The notes beneath the pieces were generated by a model, which ran no database searches, had not been told where the DNA came from, and saw only the letters and a program-made list of their open reading frames with translations. Positions 1 to 5,981 of a stretch of 12,265 nucleotides of DNA are shown here, in pieces. The translations under genes and the position numbers were made by a program. How positions within the stretch are numbered: position 1 is the first letter of the stretch; the number at the start of each line of letters is the position of its first letter. Location of the stretch: contig JAQCKL010000075.1 of the NCBI GenBank assembly GCA_027592485.1, forward strand, positions 1 to 12,265, given 5' to 3'. This DNA comes from Cyanobacteriota bacterium (GTDB lineage Bacteria; Cyanobacteriota; Cyanobacteriia; Phormidesmidales; Phormidesmidaceae).

Positions 1-255
1 GTGAATTTCGGCCCCAATTCGAGTAATAGACTCGACCACCAGCGCCTCCCCCGCCACCACCTGGGCCATATCCGCCAGGATGGTGAAGGTGGTGAGGACT
101 TTCTTTTTGTTGATGCTATCCCCTGGGGCAGCCGCCGGATCAGCAGAGGCATCAAGGGTTACGGCAGTTGGTTGCTCAGACGCACAGCCGAACAACCCAA
201 CCCCCAGAATGATGCCAGCGGCGGTTAATCCCTGGACTAAACGGCGATTCGCCAT
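1..255 (-). CDS. mntC: Manganese (or zinc) ABC transporter substrate-binding lipoprotein, N-terminal 85 residues only
   Basis: Reading the minus strand from the ATG at 255-253 gives 85 codons open to the window edge, so the rest of the gene lies outside. The N-terminus has a basic start (MANRR), a hydrophobic stretch at about residues 9-22 and a lipobox LFGC with Cys24 as the lipidated residue. The mature part contains KKKVLTTFTILADMAQ and then VVESITRIGAEIH, closely matching the start of cyanobacterial MntC and the wider SitA/ZnuA (cluster A-I) family. These proteins capture Mn2+ or Zn2+ in the periplasm for an ABC importer. The final visible residue, His85, sits where the family has its first metal-ligand His. 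The remaining ligands are not visible, so Mn versus Zn specificity is inferred from similarity to MntC. The upstream ATG at 265 is out of frame, which supports the chosen start. The Shine-Dalgarno sequence is weak. A strong tandem repeat lies 17-55 bp upstream and may be its operator. Confidence 0.85.
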   Translation of the reverse strand, partial: MANRRLVQGLTAAGIILGVGLFGCASEQPTAVTLDASADPAAAPGDSINKKKVLTTFTILADMAQVVAGEALVVESITRIGAEIH

Positions 256-271
256 GGCCACCCATGAACCA

Positions 272-310
272 TTTCATAATCGTTTCATTTTTCATAATCG
301 TTTCATTTTT
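272..310 (-). repeat. Perfect 18-bp-period tandem repeat upstream of mntC (candidate operator)
   Basis: The unit TTCATAATCGTTTCATTT occurs at 273-290 and again at 291-308 with no mismatch, and the periodicity runs from 272 to 310. Read towards mntC, it contains ATGAAA four times (plus-strand TTTCAT starting at 272, 283, 290 and 301), with spacings of 11, 7 and 11 bp. Direct hexamer repeats spaced 11 bp, about one helical turn, are typical of sites for OmpR/PhoB-type response regulators. In Synechocystis the mntCAB operon is controlled by the ManS/ManR two-component system, and ManR is of this class. That this repeat is the ManR box is inference. The AT-rich array also contrasts with its GC-rich surroundings. 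Confidence 0.6.
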
Positions 311-338
311 GGGCGATTGGCGGATAGTTAGTATTTCT

Positions 339-839
339 TTACATGCCGATCACATATTTGCCCCACTCCGCATGGTTGCCACTGCGGACCTGACGGGTGA
401 CTTCAAAATAGAGGCTGCTGTGGGGGCGGCGGGGCGGATTACGCAGGACCATATTGGCTTCGCGGGGGGTGCGGTTACCTTTTTTGACATTGCAGCGCAC
501 ACAGGCGGTCACCATGTTTTCCCAGGTGTCGCCCCCCCGGCGAGAGCGGGGCAGCACATGGTCAAGGGTGAGACCTTCGCCGGAGTAGCCACAGTACTGG
601 CAAGTATGGCTATCCCGTTGCAAAACGTTCCGGCGGGTGAGGGGAATCTCTTTGTAGGGCACCCGCACGTAATGACGTAGCCGGATCACCGTCGGAAACG
701 GAAAGTCCGCGTAAATTAATTGGCCATTATGTTCGAGCTGCTCAGCTTTGCCCTTAATGAGCAGCACCACTGCCCGACGCCAGCTCGTGATGTTGAGCGG
801 TTCGTAGGAGGCGTTGAGCACCAGAACCTTACTACCCAT
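339..839 (-). CDS. HNH endonuclease family protein
   Basis: This is a 166-residue protein when started at the ATG at 839. An upstream in-frame ATG at 878 would add 13 residues (MLPSGRLYAGHSP), but MGSKVLVLNASYEPLNITSW is the usual beginning of this family, so 839 is preferred. The HNH fold is clear. Cys80-x2-Cys83 and Cys113-x2-Cys116 form the structural zinc site. Asp93-His94 gives the catalytic His in LTLDHVLPRS, Asn108 lies in TWENMV, and Asn117 follows the second Cys pair in CVRCNVKKGNRT. The family binds a divalent metal and cleaves DNA. The cellular role of this common free-standing cyanobacterial form is not known to me. It lies directly upstream of mntC on the same strand, but an 83-bp gap with its own repeat array suggests mntC has a separate promoter. 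alr is divergent. No intein, intron or restriction-modification partner is visible. Confidence 0.85.
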   Translation of the reverse strand: MGSKVLVLNASYEPLNITSWRRAVVLLIKGKAEQLEHNGQLIYADFPFPTVIRLRHYVRVPYKEIPLTRRNVLQRDSHTCQYCGYSGEGLTLDHVLPRSRRGGDTWENMVTACVRCNVKKGNRTPREANMVLRNPPRRPHSSLYFEVTRQVRSGNHAEWGKYVIGM

Positions 840-928
840 CGGGGAATGGCCAGCATATAAACGCCCTGATGGTAGCACAGGTATCCTTCTGGCTGGTGGC
901 GTAACGGTTACTCTGGCGGAGGTTCAGG

Positions 929-952
929 CCATTGAGCGGGCCATTGAGCGGG
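929..952. repeat. Tandem 12-bp direct repeat in the HNH/alr intergenic region
   Basis: CCATTGAGCGGG occurs twice back to back (929-940 and 941-952) without mismatch. It lies in the 294-bp stretch between the divergent HNH gene and alr. Just upstream, 901-911 is the small palindrome GTAACGGTTAC. No role can be assigned. It may be slippage-derived or part of a regulatory region. Confidence 0.7.
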
Positions 953-1022
953 CCAAAGTCCGACCCGGCAAGAACATCGCCCGGACAAGGGCTGAATGGG
1001 GCTGGAGATCCTCCAGCACTGA

Positions 1023-1058
1023 CCCTAGCCAAACCGCCATACCCCCATTAGGCTAGGG
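1023..1058. other. Hairpin CCCTAGCC ... GGCTAGGG upstream of alr
   Basis: Bases 1023-1030 (CCCTAGCC) pair perfectly with 1051-1058 (GGCTAGGG) across a 20-nt loop. It lies about 75 bp before the alr start and is not followed by a T-run, so it is not a clear terminator. It could shape the alr 5' leader or be a dispersed palindrome. The same CCCTAGC core recurs at 9042 and 9115. Confidence 0.45.
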
Positions 1059-1133
1059 CACAACAGTGGTAATGGCCCTATGGAAGCCCTGGGGAGAACA
1101 CTGTGAGGAAAACCGTGAGGGAGGAGTGAGCTG

Positions 1134-2354
1134 ATGTTGAGTTGGGAGCAAACCCCGGAACTATCACCCATGCGCTGCTGTCGCGCCTGGGTCGAAATCG
1201 ACTTCGCTGCCCTGCGCCATAACGTGCAGCAACTGGCAACCCACCTCCAGGGTCAGGCCGATCTGATGGCGGTGGTCAAAGCCGATGCCTACGGCCACGG
1301 CGCGGTCACCGTGGCCCAGACGGCCCTCAGCGCTGGAGCGACCTGGCTCGGGGTGGCAACGGTACCCGAAGGGATGGAGCTACGGCAGGCGGGGATTAAA
1401 GCGCCGATTTTGGTGATGGGGGCGGTCAGCAGTGGTGAGGAGGTGCAGGCGATCGCCCAATGGCAGCTCCAGCCCACGGTGGTGTCTCCGAAACAAGCGC
1501 TGGTCATTTCTGAGACCCTATCCCAACTGGCCCTATCCCCAGCAGCCAGCCCCCTGCTTCCGGTCCATCTCAAGCTCGATACGGGCATGGCCCGCCTCGG
1601 CTTTGATTGGCAACGGGCGGCAGAATTTGTGGAATTTGTGCGGCGACTGCCCCACCTCTCCATCGCCAGCCTGTATTCCCACCTGGCCACGGCAGACAGC
1701 CCGGATGACAGTATTTTGAACCTGCAGCACCAATGCTTTGAGGCGGCGATCGCCCAAATCCAGAGCACCGGTCATACCCTACCCCGGATTCATTTTGCCA
1801 ACTCCGCCGCCACCCTCGGCCATCCGCATTTGCACTACGACATGGTGCGGGTGGGGCTGGCAATCTATGGCCTCTATCCTGCCCCTCACTTACGGGAAAC
1901 CCTGGAACTGCAGCCGGTGATGCAAGTCAAGGCCCGCATTACCCACCTCAAAGACATCGCGGCGGGAACTGGTGTGAGCTATGGCCATACCTTTGTGGCC
2001 GATCGCCCCCTCCGGCTAGCCACTGTGGGCATTGGCTATGCCGATGGGGTGCCCCGCGCCCTGTCCAACCAAATGACGGTGCTCATTGAGGGCAAAGCCG
2101 TGCGTCAAATTGGCAATATCACCATGGATCAAATGATGATTGATGCCACCGACATGCCCCACCTCCAAGAAGGGGACGTGGTCACGGTGTTAGGTCACTC
2201 CGCCGGAGCAACCATCACCGCCGATGACTGGGCGGTGCTAACCGGCACCATTTCCTGGGAAATCCTCTGTGGCTTCAAGCATCGACTCCCCCGCATTGCC
2301 CTGGGCCAGACGGAGTCTACGACCTCAGAAGCGGGGTTGATTGATCGGAACTAA
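1134..2354 (+). CDS. alr: Alanine racemase
   Basis: This 406-residue cytoplasmic PLP enzyme interconverts L- and D-alanine, supplying D-Ala for peptidoglycan. The N-terminal TIM-barrel domain carries the PLP-binding lysine Lys49 in AVVKADAYGHGA. The opposite catalytic base is Tyr283 in GVSYGHTF of the C-terminal beta domain. Other family signatures are LKLDTGMARLGF, VRVGLAIYGLYP, GIGYADGVPR and GNITMDQMMID. The chosen ATG at 1134 is preceded by a strong Shine-Dalgarno sequence (GGGAGGAG, around 1119-1126) with about 7 nt spacing. It leaves a short N-terminal tail before the conserved RAWVEIDFAALRHN. A shorter start at Met13 would remove the tail but lacks comparable RBS support. The length is normal for cyanobacterial Alr. 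Two HIP1 octamers (1449 and 1746) fall inside the gene. No operon partner follows; the next gene is convergent. Confidence 0.96.
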   Translation: MLSWEQTPELSPMRCCRAWVEIDFAALRHNVQQLATHLQGQADLMAVVKADAYGHGAVTVAQTALSAGATWLGVATVPEGMELRQAGIKAPILVMGAVSSGEEVQAIAQWQLQPTVVSPKQALVISETLSQLALSPAASPLLPVHLKLDTGMARLGFDWQRAAEFVEFVRRLPHLSIASLYSHLATADSPDDSILNLQHQCFEAAIAQIQSTGHTLPRIHFANSAATLGHPHLHYDMVRVGLAIYGLYPAPHLRETLELQPVMQVKARITHLKDIAAGTGVSYGHTFVADRPLRLATVGIGYADGVPRALSNQMTVLIEGKAVRQIGNITMDQMMIDATDMPHLQEGDVVTVLGHSAGATITADDWAVLTGTISWEILCGFKHRLPRIALGQTESTTSEAGLIDRN

Positions 2355-2491
2355 CGGTTCTTTCGGGTATGCCTGCCCACGCTACCCTACCCCCCTATCC
2401 CTAAGGTTGCTTCTCTAAAAGCAGATAAAGTTGTGTTGGTTCAAACAGGTCAACTAAGGCGAAGATTTCGGTGAACCATGGGCCGCTTCGA

Positions 2492-2516
2492 CTGGGGGCA
2501 TTTGGATTGCCCCCAG
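2492..2516. repeat. Perfect 9-bp hairpin, REP-like
   Basis: CTGGGGGCA (2492-2500) pairs exactly with TGCCCCCAG (2508-2516) across a 7-nt loop. G-run/C-run hairpins of this form, followed by further C-rich sequence, resemble short palindromic repeats scattered through cyanobacterial intergenic DNA. Placement in that class is inference. No T-run follows on either strand, so it is a poor fit to an intrinsic terminator. Confidence 0.5.
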
Positions 2517-2526
2517 ACCCCCTCCA

Positions 2527-2548
2527 CCAGGACGCACCGCCGTCCTGG
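2527..2548. repeat. Perfect 8-bp hairpin next to the preceding stem
   Basis: CCAGGACG (2527-2534) pairs exactly with CGTCCTGG (2541-2548) across a 6-nt loop. It begins only 10 bp after the previous hairpin, so the two would stack as neighbours in RNA or cruciform DNA. Confidence 0.5.
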
Positions 2549-2579
2549 ACCTCGCGGACAGTGTTACTGGCTGAGCCGT

Positions 2580-2611
2580 TGCAACGATCTGTTCGTAGAG
2601 ATTTCGTTGCA
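2580..2611. repeat. Third hairpin of the cluster
   Basis: TGCAACGA (2580-2587) pairs exactly with TCGTTGCA (2604-2611) around a 16-nt interior in which TCT and AGA can also pair. With the two hairpins before it, this makes a 120-bp structured block between convergent genes. Confidence 0.45.
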
Positions 2612-2719
2612 TGCCGCTCAACCTCACCGCAATGTTTGGAATGGCTCATGGGGCATGTAAGCTTGTTTCTCTGCCAAATGCATCATCCCTACCCCCCTAG
2701 CAGGGACTCAAAACTAGAA

Positions 2720-3280
2720 TCAGATGTTTTCCTTCAACGGCAGGCTAGAGAGGGCATAGAGCAAACGGTTGGGTTCGGCATTGGGCTGCAGAAACGAGAA
2801 CCGATGCCAAAACCGGATGCGGCCATAGCGATCGAGCACGAACTGGGCGGGGAGCGGAGCCCCAAGGGCTTGCCCCGTATGGTATTGCTGAAACACTTGG
2901 CAGTAGGGGTCAGCCAAGAAGGGCATGGTCAGCCCCAATTCCTCAACCACAATTTGGCTTTGGCTGAGGTCTGTGCTGGTAACCAGCAGTAACTCGGCCC
3001 CAGCCGCTTGAATCAACGGGTAAGCCGTCTGCAAGGCCACCAAATGGGGGAAGCACAGGGGGCAGTAATGGCGTTCGGTAAAGATGCGGGTGAATGCCAA
3101 GACCACTGGGCGATCGCCCCAATACTGTGAGAGCCTTTGGGGCTGCTGATTTTGGACTCGGGTCAAGCAAAAGTCGGGGGCGCGATCGCCCAGTTGCAAT
3201 TGACTCAGCGGGGGAATCGGCAAAAAGTTTTGCCAAAACCGCCATCCGATTAAAGATGATGGCGAAGTAGCCGTTGCCAT
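2720..3280 (-). CDS. AhpC/TSA-family redoxin with a CPLC centre
   Basis: This is a 186-residue thioredoxin-fold protein when started at the ATG at 3280. The longer frame begins at a TTG at 3298 and would add six residues, so the ATG is preferred. No good Shine-Dalgarno sequence is visible for either. LGDRAPDFCLTRV opens the redoxin domain. The active region is VVLAFTRIFTERHYCPLCFPHLVALQ, with Cys73-Pro-Leu-Cys76, in place of the PLDFTFVCP motif of classical peroxiredoxins. GAELLLVTSTD, MPFLADPYCQVFQQY and APLPAQFVLDRYGRIRFWHR follow the usual beta-alpha order of AhpC/TSA proteins. Such proteins probably act as thiol peroxidases or thiol oxidoreductases; the substrate is unknown. The CxxC arrangement suggests an intramolecular disulfide. 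It is followed upstream, on the same strand, by the 2-Cys peroxiredoxin gene with a 70-bp spacer holding a GC-rich palindrome. No signal peptide is evident, so it is likely cytoplasmic. Confidence 0.82.
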   Translation of the reverse strand: MATATSPSSLIGWRFWQNFLPIPPLSQLQLGDRAPDFCLTRVQNQQPQRLSQYWGDRPVVLAFTRIFTERHYCPLCFPHLVALQTAYPLIQAAGAELLLVTSTDLSQSQIVVEELGLTMPFLADPYCQVFQQYHTGQALGAPLPAQFVLDRYGRIRFWHRFSFLQPNAEPNRLLYALSSLPLKENI

Positions 3281-3314
3281 AACAGTGGTGGTTGGCAATT
3301 AAATATGGCGAATG

Positions 3315-3341
3315 TAGGGGCGGGTCTTGTGCCCGCCCTTT
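3315..3341. repeat. GC-rich extragenic palindrome between the two redoxin genes
   Basis: GGGCGGG (3318-3324) pairs perfectly with CCCGCCC (3332-3338) across a 7-nt loop. It is preceded by GTAG and followed by TTTCTT on the plus strand. The form GTAGGGGCGGG...CCCGCCC is one I recognise as a frequent short intergenic palindrome in cyanobacterial genomes. In the direction of the flanking genes (minus strand) no T-run follows, so termination is doubtful, although the RNA hairpin could stabilise the upstream prx message. Confidence 0.55.
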
Positions 3342-3350
3342 CTTGCTTGG

Positions 3351-3956
3351 TCAAACCGCTGCAAAGAATTCCTTGGACTTCACCGGGTCAGGCACCATGG
3401 TCTTGTCTCCGGGCTGCCAACCGGCAGGGCAGACCTCATCGGGGTGACTCTGAACGTATTGAATGGCCTGCAAGGTGCGGAGGGTTTCATCAACGCTACG
3501 GCCAAAGGAGAGATTATTAATGGTGGCATGTTGAATAACTCCCTCCTTGTCGATGATAAAGAGTCCGCGCAAGGCCACCCCCGCATCCGGGTCCAGCACA
3601 TTGTAGTCGGTGCTAATTTCCTTTTTGATGTCTGACACCAAGGGATACTCTAGGTCCCCGACGCCCCCCAGCTTACGCTCCGTTTGAATCCAGGCGAGAT
3701 GGGAAAATTCGCTGTCCACCGAGACCCCCAACACCTCAGTGTTCACGTCTTTGAAGTCACCGTAGCGATCGCTGAAGGCGGTAATTTCAGTCGGGCAAAC
3801 AAAGGTGAAATCTAGAGGGTAGAAGAATAAGACCACATATTTGCCCCTGAGATCAGAGAGTTTGATCGTTTTAAACTCCTGGTCAACGACAGCGGTTGCC
3901 GTGAAATCGGGGGCCGATTGACCCACCCGTAAACAGCCCTCTACTGGACTCGTCAT
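3351..3956 (-). CDS. Typical 2-Cys peroxiredoxin (thioredoxin-dependent peroxidase)
   Basis: This 201-residue enzyme reduces H2O2 and organic peroxides with electrons from thioredoxin. The peroxidatic cysteine is Cys54 in YPLDFTFVCPTE. The resolving cysteine is Cys176 in EVCPAGW, so it is a dimeric typical 2-Cys type. GGVGDLEYPL holds the GGxG-type motif associated with over-oxidation-sensitive enzymes. The usual C-terminal YF motif is not present in classic form; the tail ends EFFAAV, so sensitivity cannot be predicted safely. The ATG at 3956 has a good RBS (GAGGAGA on the minus strand, plus-strand 3962-3968) about 5 nt upstream, so this start is firm. One HIP1 site lies at 3765. The neighbouring CPLC redoxin downstream on the same strand may share a role in peroxide defence. 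The promoter must lie in the 206-bp region shared with divergent nadA. Confidence 0.95.
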   Translation of the reverse strand: MTSPVEGCLRVGQSAPDFTATAVVDQEFKTIKLSDLRGKYVVLFFYPLDFTFVCPTEITAFSDRYGDFKDVNTEVLGVSVDSEFSHLAWIQTERKLGGVGDLEYPLVSDIKKEISTDYNVLDPDAGVALRGLFIIDKEGVIQHATINNLSFGRSVDETLRTLQAIQYVQSHPDEVCPAGWQPGDKTMVPDPVKSKEFFAAV

Positions 3957-4114
3957 AGCAGTCTCCTCATTACGCCATAGGCATCAGTATTTGCAGTCTC
4001 TGCGTCTAGAGCCACAAATTGCTCGCTTGTATCATAGTCCCTCGAATTTCCTTCGGCACGGGACCCCATGGGGAAATGTAACAGCCTGCATCGGTGGGTT
4101 TTAGTGAAAAGAAC

Positions 4115-4120
4115 TATAAT
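4115..4120 (+). promoter_or_regulatory. Candidate -10 element for nadA
   Basis: A perfect TATAAT lies 43 bp before the nadA GTG. No convincing -35 hexamer is seen at the expected 16-18 bp upstream. TGGAAT (4120-4125) and ATTCCA (4142-4147) form a short inverted repeat in the predicted leader. The call rests on the -10 match alone. Confidence 0.4.
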
Positions 4121-4162
4121 GGAATTGCTTTTTAAAGTTTCATTCCACTAGAAATAACGCCT

Positions 4163-5128
4163 GTGTTCACCACTGCCCTGTCCGCTAACCCTGTCTATTC
4201 ACCCCCTATAGACCTGTTTGAAGCCATCGAAGCGCTCAAGCAGGAGCTCAATGCGGTTGTCCTAGCGCATTACTACCAAGAGCCTGACATTCAGGATGTA
4301 GCGGACTATATTGGCGATTCTTTAGGGCTGTCCCAGCAGGCGGCTCAAACCGATGCCGATGTGATCGTGTTTGCTGGGGTTCACTTTATGGCGGAGACTG
4401 CCAAAATTCTGAATCCAGACAAGCTCGTCCTGCTGCCCGATTTAAACGCAGGCTGTTCCCTGGCTGATACCTGTCCGCCCGACCCATTTGCGGCGTTCAA
4501 GGCGGCCCACCCCAATCATCTCGTCATCTCTTACATCAACTGCTCCGCCGAGATTAAGGCGATGAGCGACATTATTTGCACCAGCTCTAATGCGGTCAAA
4601 ATCGTCAACCAAATCCCGGCGGAGCAACCGATTATTTTTGCCCCCGATCGCAACCTAGGCCGCTATGTCATGGCCGAGACCGGTCGAGACCTGGTGCTCT
4701 GGCAGGGCAGTTGCATGGTCCATGAAACCTTCTCCGAAAAGAAGCTGGTGCAGCTCCAGATGGAGTACCCCCATGCTGAGATCGTGGCCCACCCAGAATG
4801 CGAAGCACCGGTTTTGCGCCACGCCCACTTCATTGGCTCCACCACAGCCCTGCTGAAGTATGTGCAGCAGCGCGATCTCAACCAGTTCATTGTGGTGACC
4901 GAATCGGGCATCATTCACCAAATGGAAAAGCAGGTGCCCAACAAGCATTTCATCCCGGCCCCGCCCACGGGCAACTGTGCCTGCAATGAATGCCCCCACA
5001 TGCGGCTGAATACCTTAGAGAAACTGCACCGGGCTATGGCCGAGCGCAAGCCTGAAATCACCCTGTCCCCCGAAATCTGCGCCGCTGCCCTAAAGCCGAT
5101 TCAGCGAATGTTAGAGATGAGCCGCTAG
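4163..5128 (+). CDS. nadA: Quinolinate synthase (Fe-S enzyme)
   Basis: This 321-residue cytoplasmic enzyme condenses iminoaspartate with dihydroxyacetone phosphate to give quinolinate, the first aromatic precursor of NAD. Signatures include VLAHYYQEPDIQDVADYIGDSL near residues 33-54, AGVHFMAETAKIL, and the cysteines expected for the single [4Fe-4S] cluster: Cys98 in NAGCSLAD, Cys213 in HPECEAPV, and one of Cys272, Cys274 and Cys277 in GNCACNECPHM. The start is a GTG at 4163. An in-frame stop at 4133 limits extension, and no ATG lies between, so GTG is the best choice although the RBS is weak. Length and motif order are normal. nadB and nadC are not adjacent. It is divergent from prx and convergent with hisIE. 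Confidence 0.96.
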   Translation: MFTTALSANPVYSPPIDLFEAIEALKQELNAVVLAHYYQEPDIQDVADYIGDSLGLSQQAAQTDADVIVFAGVHFMAETAKILNPDKLVLLPDLNAGCSLADTCPPDPFAAFKAAHPNHLVISYINCSAEIKAMSDIICTSSNAVKIVNQIPAEQPIIFAPDRNLGRYVMAETGRDLVLWQGSCMVHETFSEKKLVQLQMEYPHAEIVAHPECEAPVLRHAHFIGSTTALLKYVQQRDLNQFIVVTESGIIHQMEKQVPNKHFIPAPPTGNCACNECPHMRLNTLEKLHRAMAERKPEITLSPEICAAALKPIQRMLEMSR

Positions 5129-5188
5129 GGGCCGTCATCCCTTAGAACCAGAATCCTGGAGCCGAGAGCAGGGGCGCTTAAGGGGCAG

Positions 5189-5263
5189 GGGAGCTAGAAA
5201 CCGCAAGGTTATTGGCTCCCTGACTCCCTAGCTCCCTAGCACTCAGAAGCACTCAGAAGCACT
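5189..5263. repeat. Inverted and tandem repeats between nadA and hisIE
   Basis: GGGAGCTAG (5189-5197) pairs perfectly with CTAGCTCCC (5228-5236) across a 30-nt loop. Immediately after, ACTCAGAAGC is repeated exactly at 5241-5250 and 5251-5260, with a partial third copy (ACT). The region lies between the 3' ends of convergent genes. The long stem might act as a bidirectional end of transcripts, but no T-run follows it. Confidence 0.4.
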
Positions 5264-5295
5264 GTCGAAATTTATGCCGTAGTCTACTAGCGGCT

Positions 5296-5931
5296 CTAGC
5301 GACGGCGGCTTTGCAACTTGCGGTACACCGCTTTCACGTCCACATTGTGGTGGGCCATGGCGACGAGGGTGTGATAAAGCAAATCCGCCACTTCCCCGGC
5401 GATTTCATCGGCGTCATCGTCTTTGCAGGCCATCACCACCTCCGCCGATTCCTCGCCAATTTTCTTGAGGATTTTGTTGTCGCCTCCGGCCAGCAGCTTG
5501 TTGGTGTAGGAGCCTTCTTGGGGATTGGTCTGGCGATCGCGAATTACCCCATACACCTGGGACAGGGTATCGGCGGGCGGTGGTGAAATCTCGCCGTCAA
5601 TTTGGTGAAAACAACTGCGCTCCCCCGTATGGCAGGCAATATCCCCTTGCTGCTCTACGGTCACCAGCAGGGCATCACTATCGCAGTCATAGCGGATGGA
5701 CTGGACTTTTTGCAGATGGCCAGAGGTCGCGCCTTTGTGCCACAGTTCTTGGCGGGAGCGGCTCCAAAACCAGGTGTCGCCGGTCTCTAGGGTCTTCTGC
5801 AACGACTCTCGGTTCATCCAGGCCATCATCAACACGGTGCCGTCGAGGTAGTCTTGCACGATGGCGGGAACGAGTCCCTGATCGGTGTAGCGGATTTGAT
5901 CGAGGGGAACGGCAGTAGCGGAAAGGGACAT
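5296..5931 (-). CDS. hisIE: Bifunctional phosphoribosyl-AMP cyclohydrolase / phosphoribosyl-ATP pyrophosphatase
   Basis: This 211-residue fusion enzyme carries out steps 2 and 3 of histidine biosynthesis. The N-terminal HisI domain (about residues 10-115) has VPAIVQDYLDGTVLMMAWMN, TWFWSRSRQELWHKGATSG and the metal-binding RYDCDSDALL (Asp82, Cys83, Asp84, Asp86), with Cys100 and Cys107 in IACHTGERSCF. The C-terminal HisE domain (about 120-205) has the acidic helix motif KKIGEESAEVVMACKDDD (Glu160, Glu161, Glu164) and DEIAGEVADLLYHTLV. An in-frame TTG at 5979 would add 16 basic residues absent from typical homologues, so the ATG at 5931 is preferred; its RBS is poor. A HIP1 octamer covers 5934-5941, directly before the start. 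It lies 50 bp downstream of the cyclase gene on the same strand and may be read through from it. Confidence 0.95.
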   Translation of the reverse strand: MSLSATAVPLDQIRYTDQGLVPAIVQDYLDGTVLMMAWMNRESLQKTLETGDTWFWSRSRQELWHKGATSGHLQKVQSIRYDCDSDALLVTVEQQGDIACHTGERSCFHQIDGEISPPPADTLSQVYGVIRDRQTNPQEGSYTNKLLAGGDNKILKKIGEESAEVVMACKDDDADEIAGEVADLLYHTLVAMAHHNVDVKAVYRKLQSRRR

Positions 5932-5981
5932 GGGCGATCGCAAACGCAACTTAAATCTTCTCGCCAACTTACCACGCAAGC

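Larger units (their letters stand above)
2355..2719. other. 365-bp gene-free interval between convergent genes
   Basis: This interval separates alr (+) from the redoxin gene (-). Open frames exist on both strands, but none has a recognisable protein motif or convincing start, and they run through strong hairpins, so I do not call a gene. The content is a cluster of three perfect stems (2492-2516, 2527-2548 and 2580-2611), listed separately. No clear Rho-independent terminator with a T-run is visible for either flanking gene. Confidence 0.5.

Noticed and set aside
272..310. CRISPR array
   Set aside because: There are only two 18-bp units directly abutting, with no spacers.
264..680. Plus-strand open frame of 138 codons
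   Set aside because: It is antisense to the HNH gene and begins in the mntC repeat array, with no recognisable product.
2492..2611. tRNA or other classical RNA gene in the hairpin cluster
   Set aside because: The stems do not form a cloverleaf, and no T-loop consensus or acceptor stem was found.
2401..2992. Overlapping open frames on both strands in the alr-redoxin gap
   Set aside because: There are no protein-family motifs, the frames run through strong hairpins, and the plus-strand frame continues antisense into the redoxin gene.
3315..3345. Intrinsic terminator on the plus strand (stem followed by TTTCTT)
   Set aside because: No plus-strand gene lies upstream within reach, and the T-run is interrupted; a repeat palindrome is more likely.
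4078..4091. NtcA site (GTA-N8-TAC) upstream of nadA
   Set aside because: The sequence is GTA-N8-CAT, so the second half-site fails.
5580..5918. Plus-strand open frame within the hisIE region
   Set aside because: It is a shadow of hisIE; the Arg/Ser-rich translation is typical of wrong-frame GC-rich sequence.
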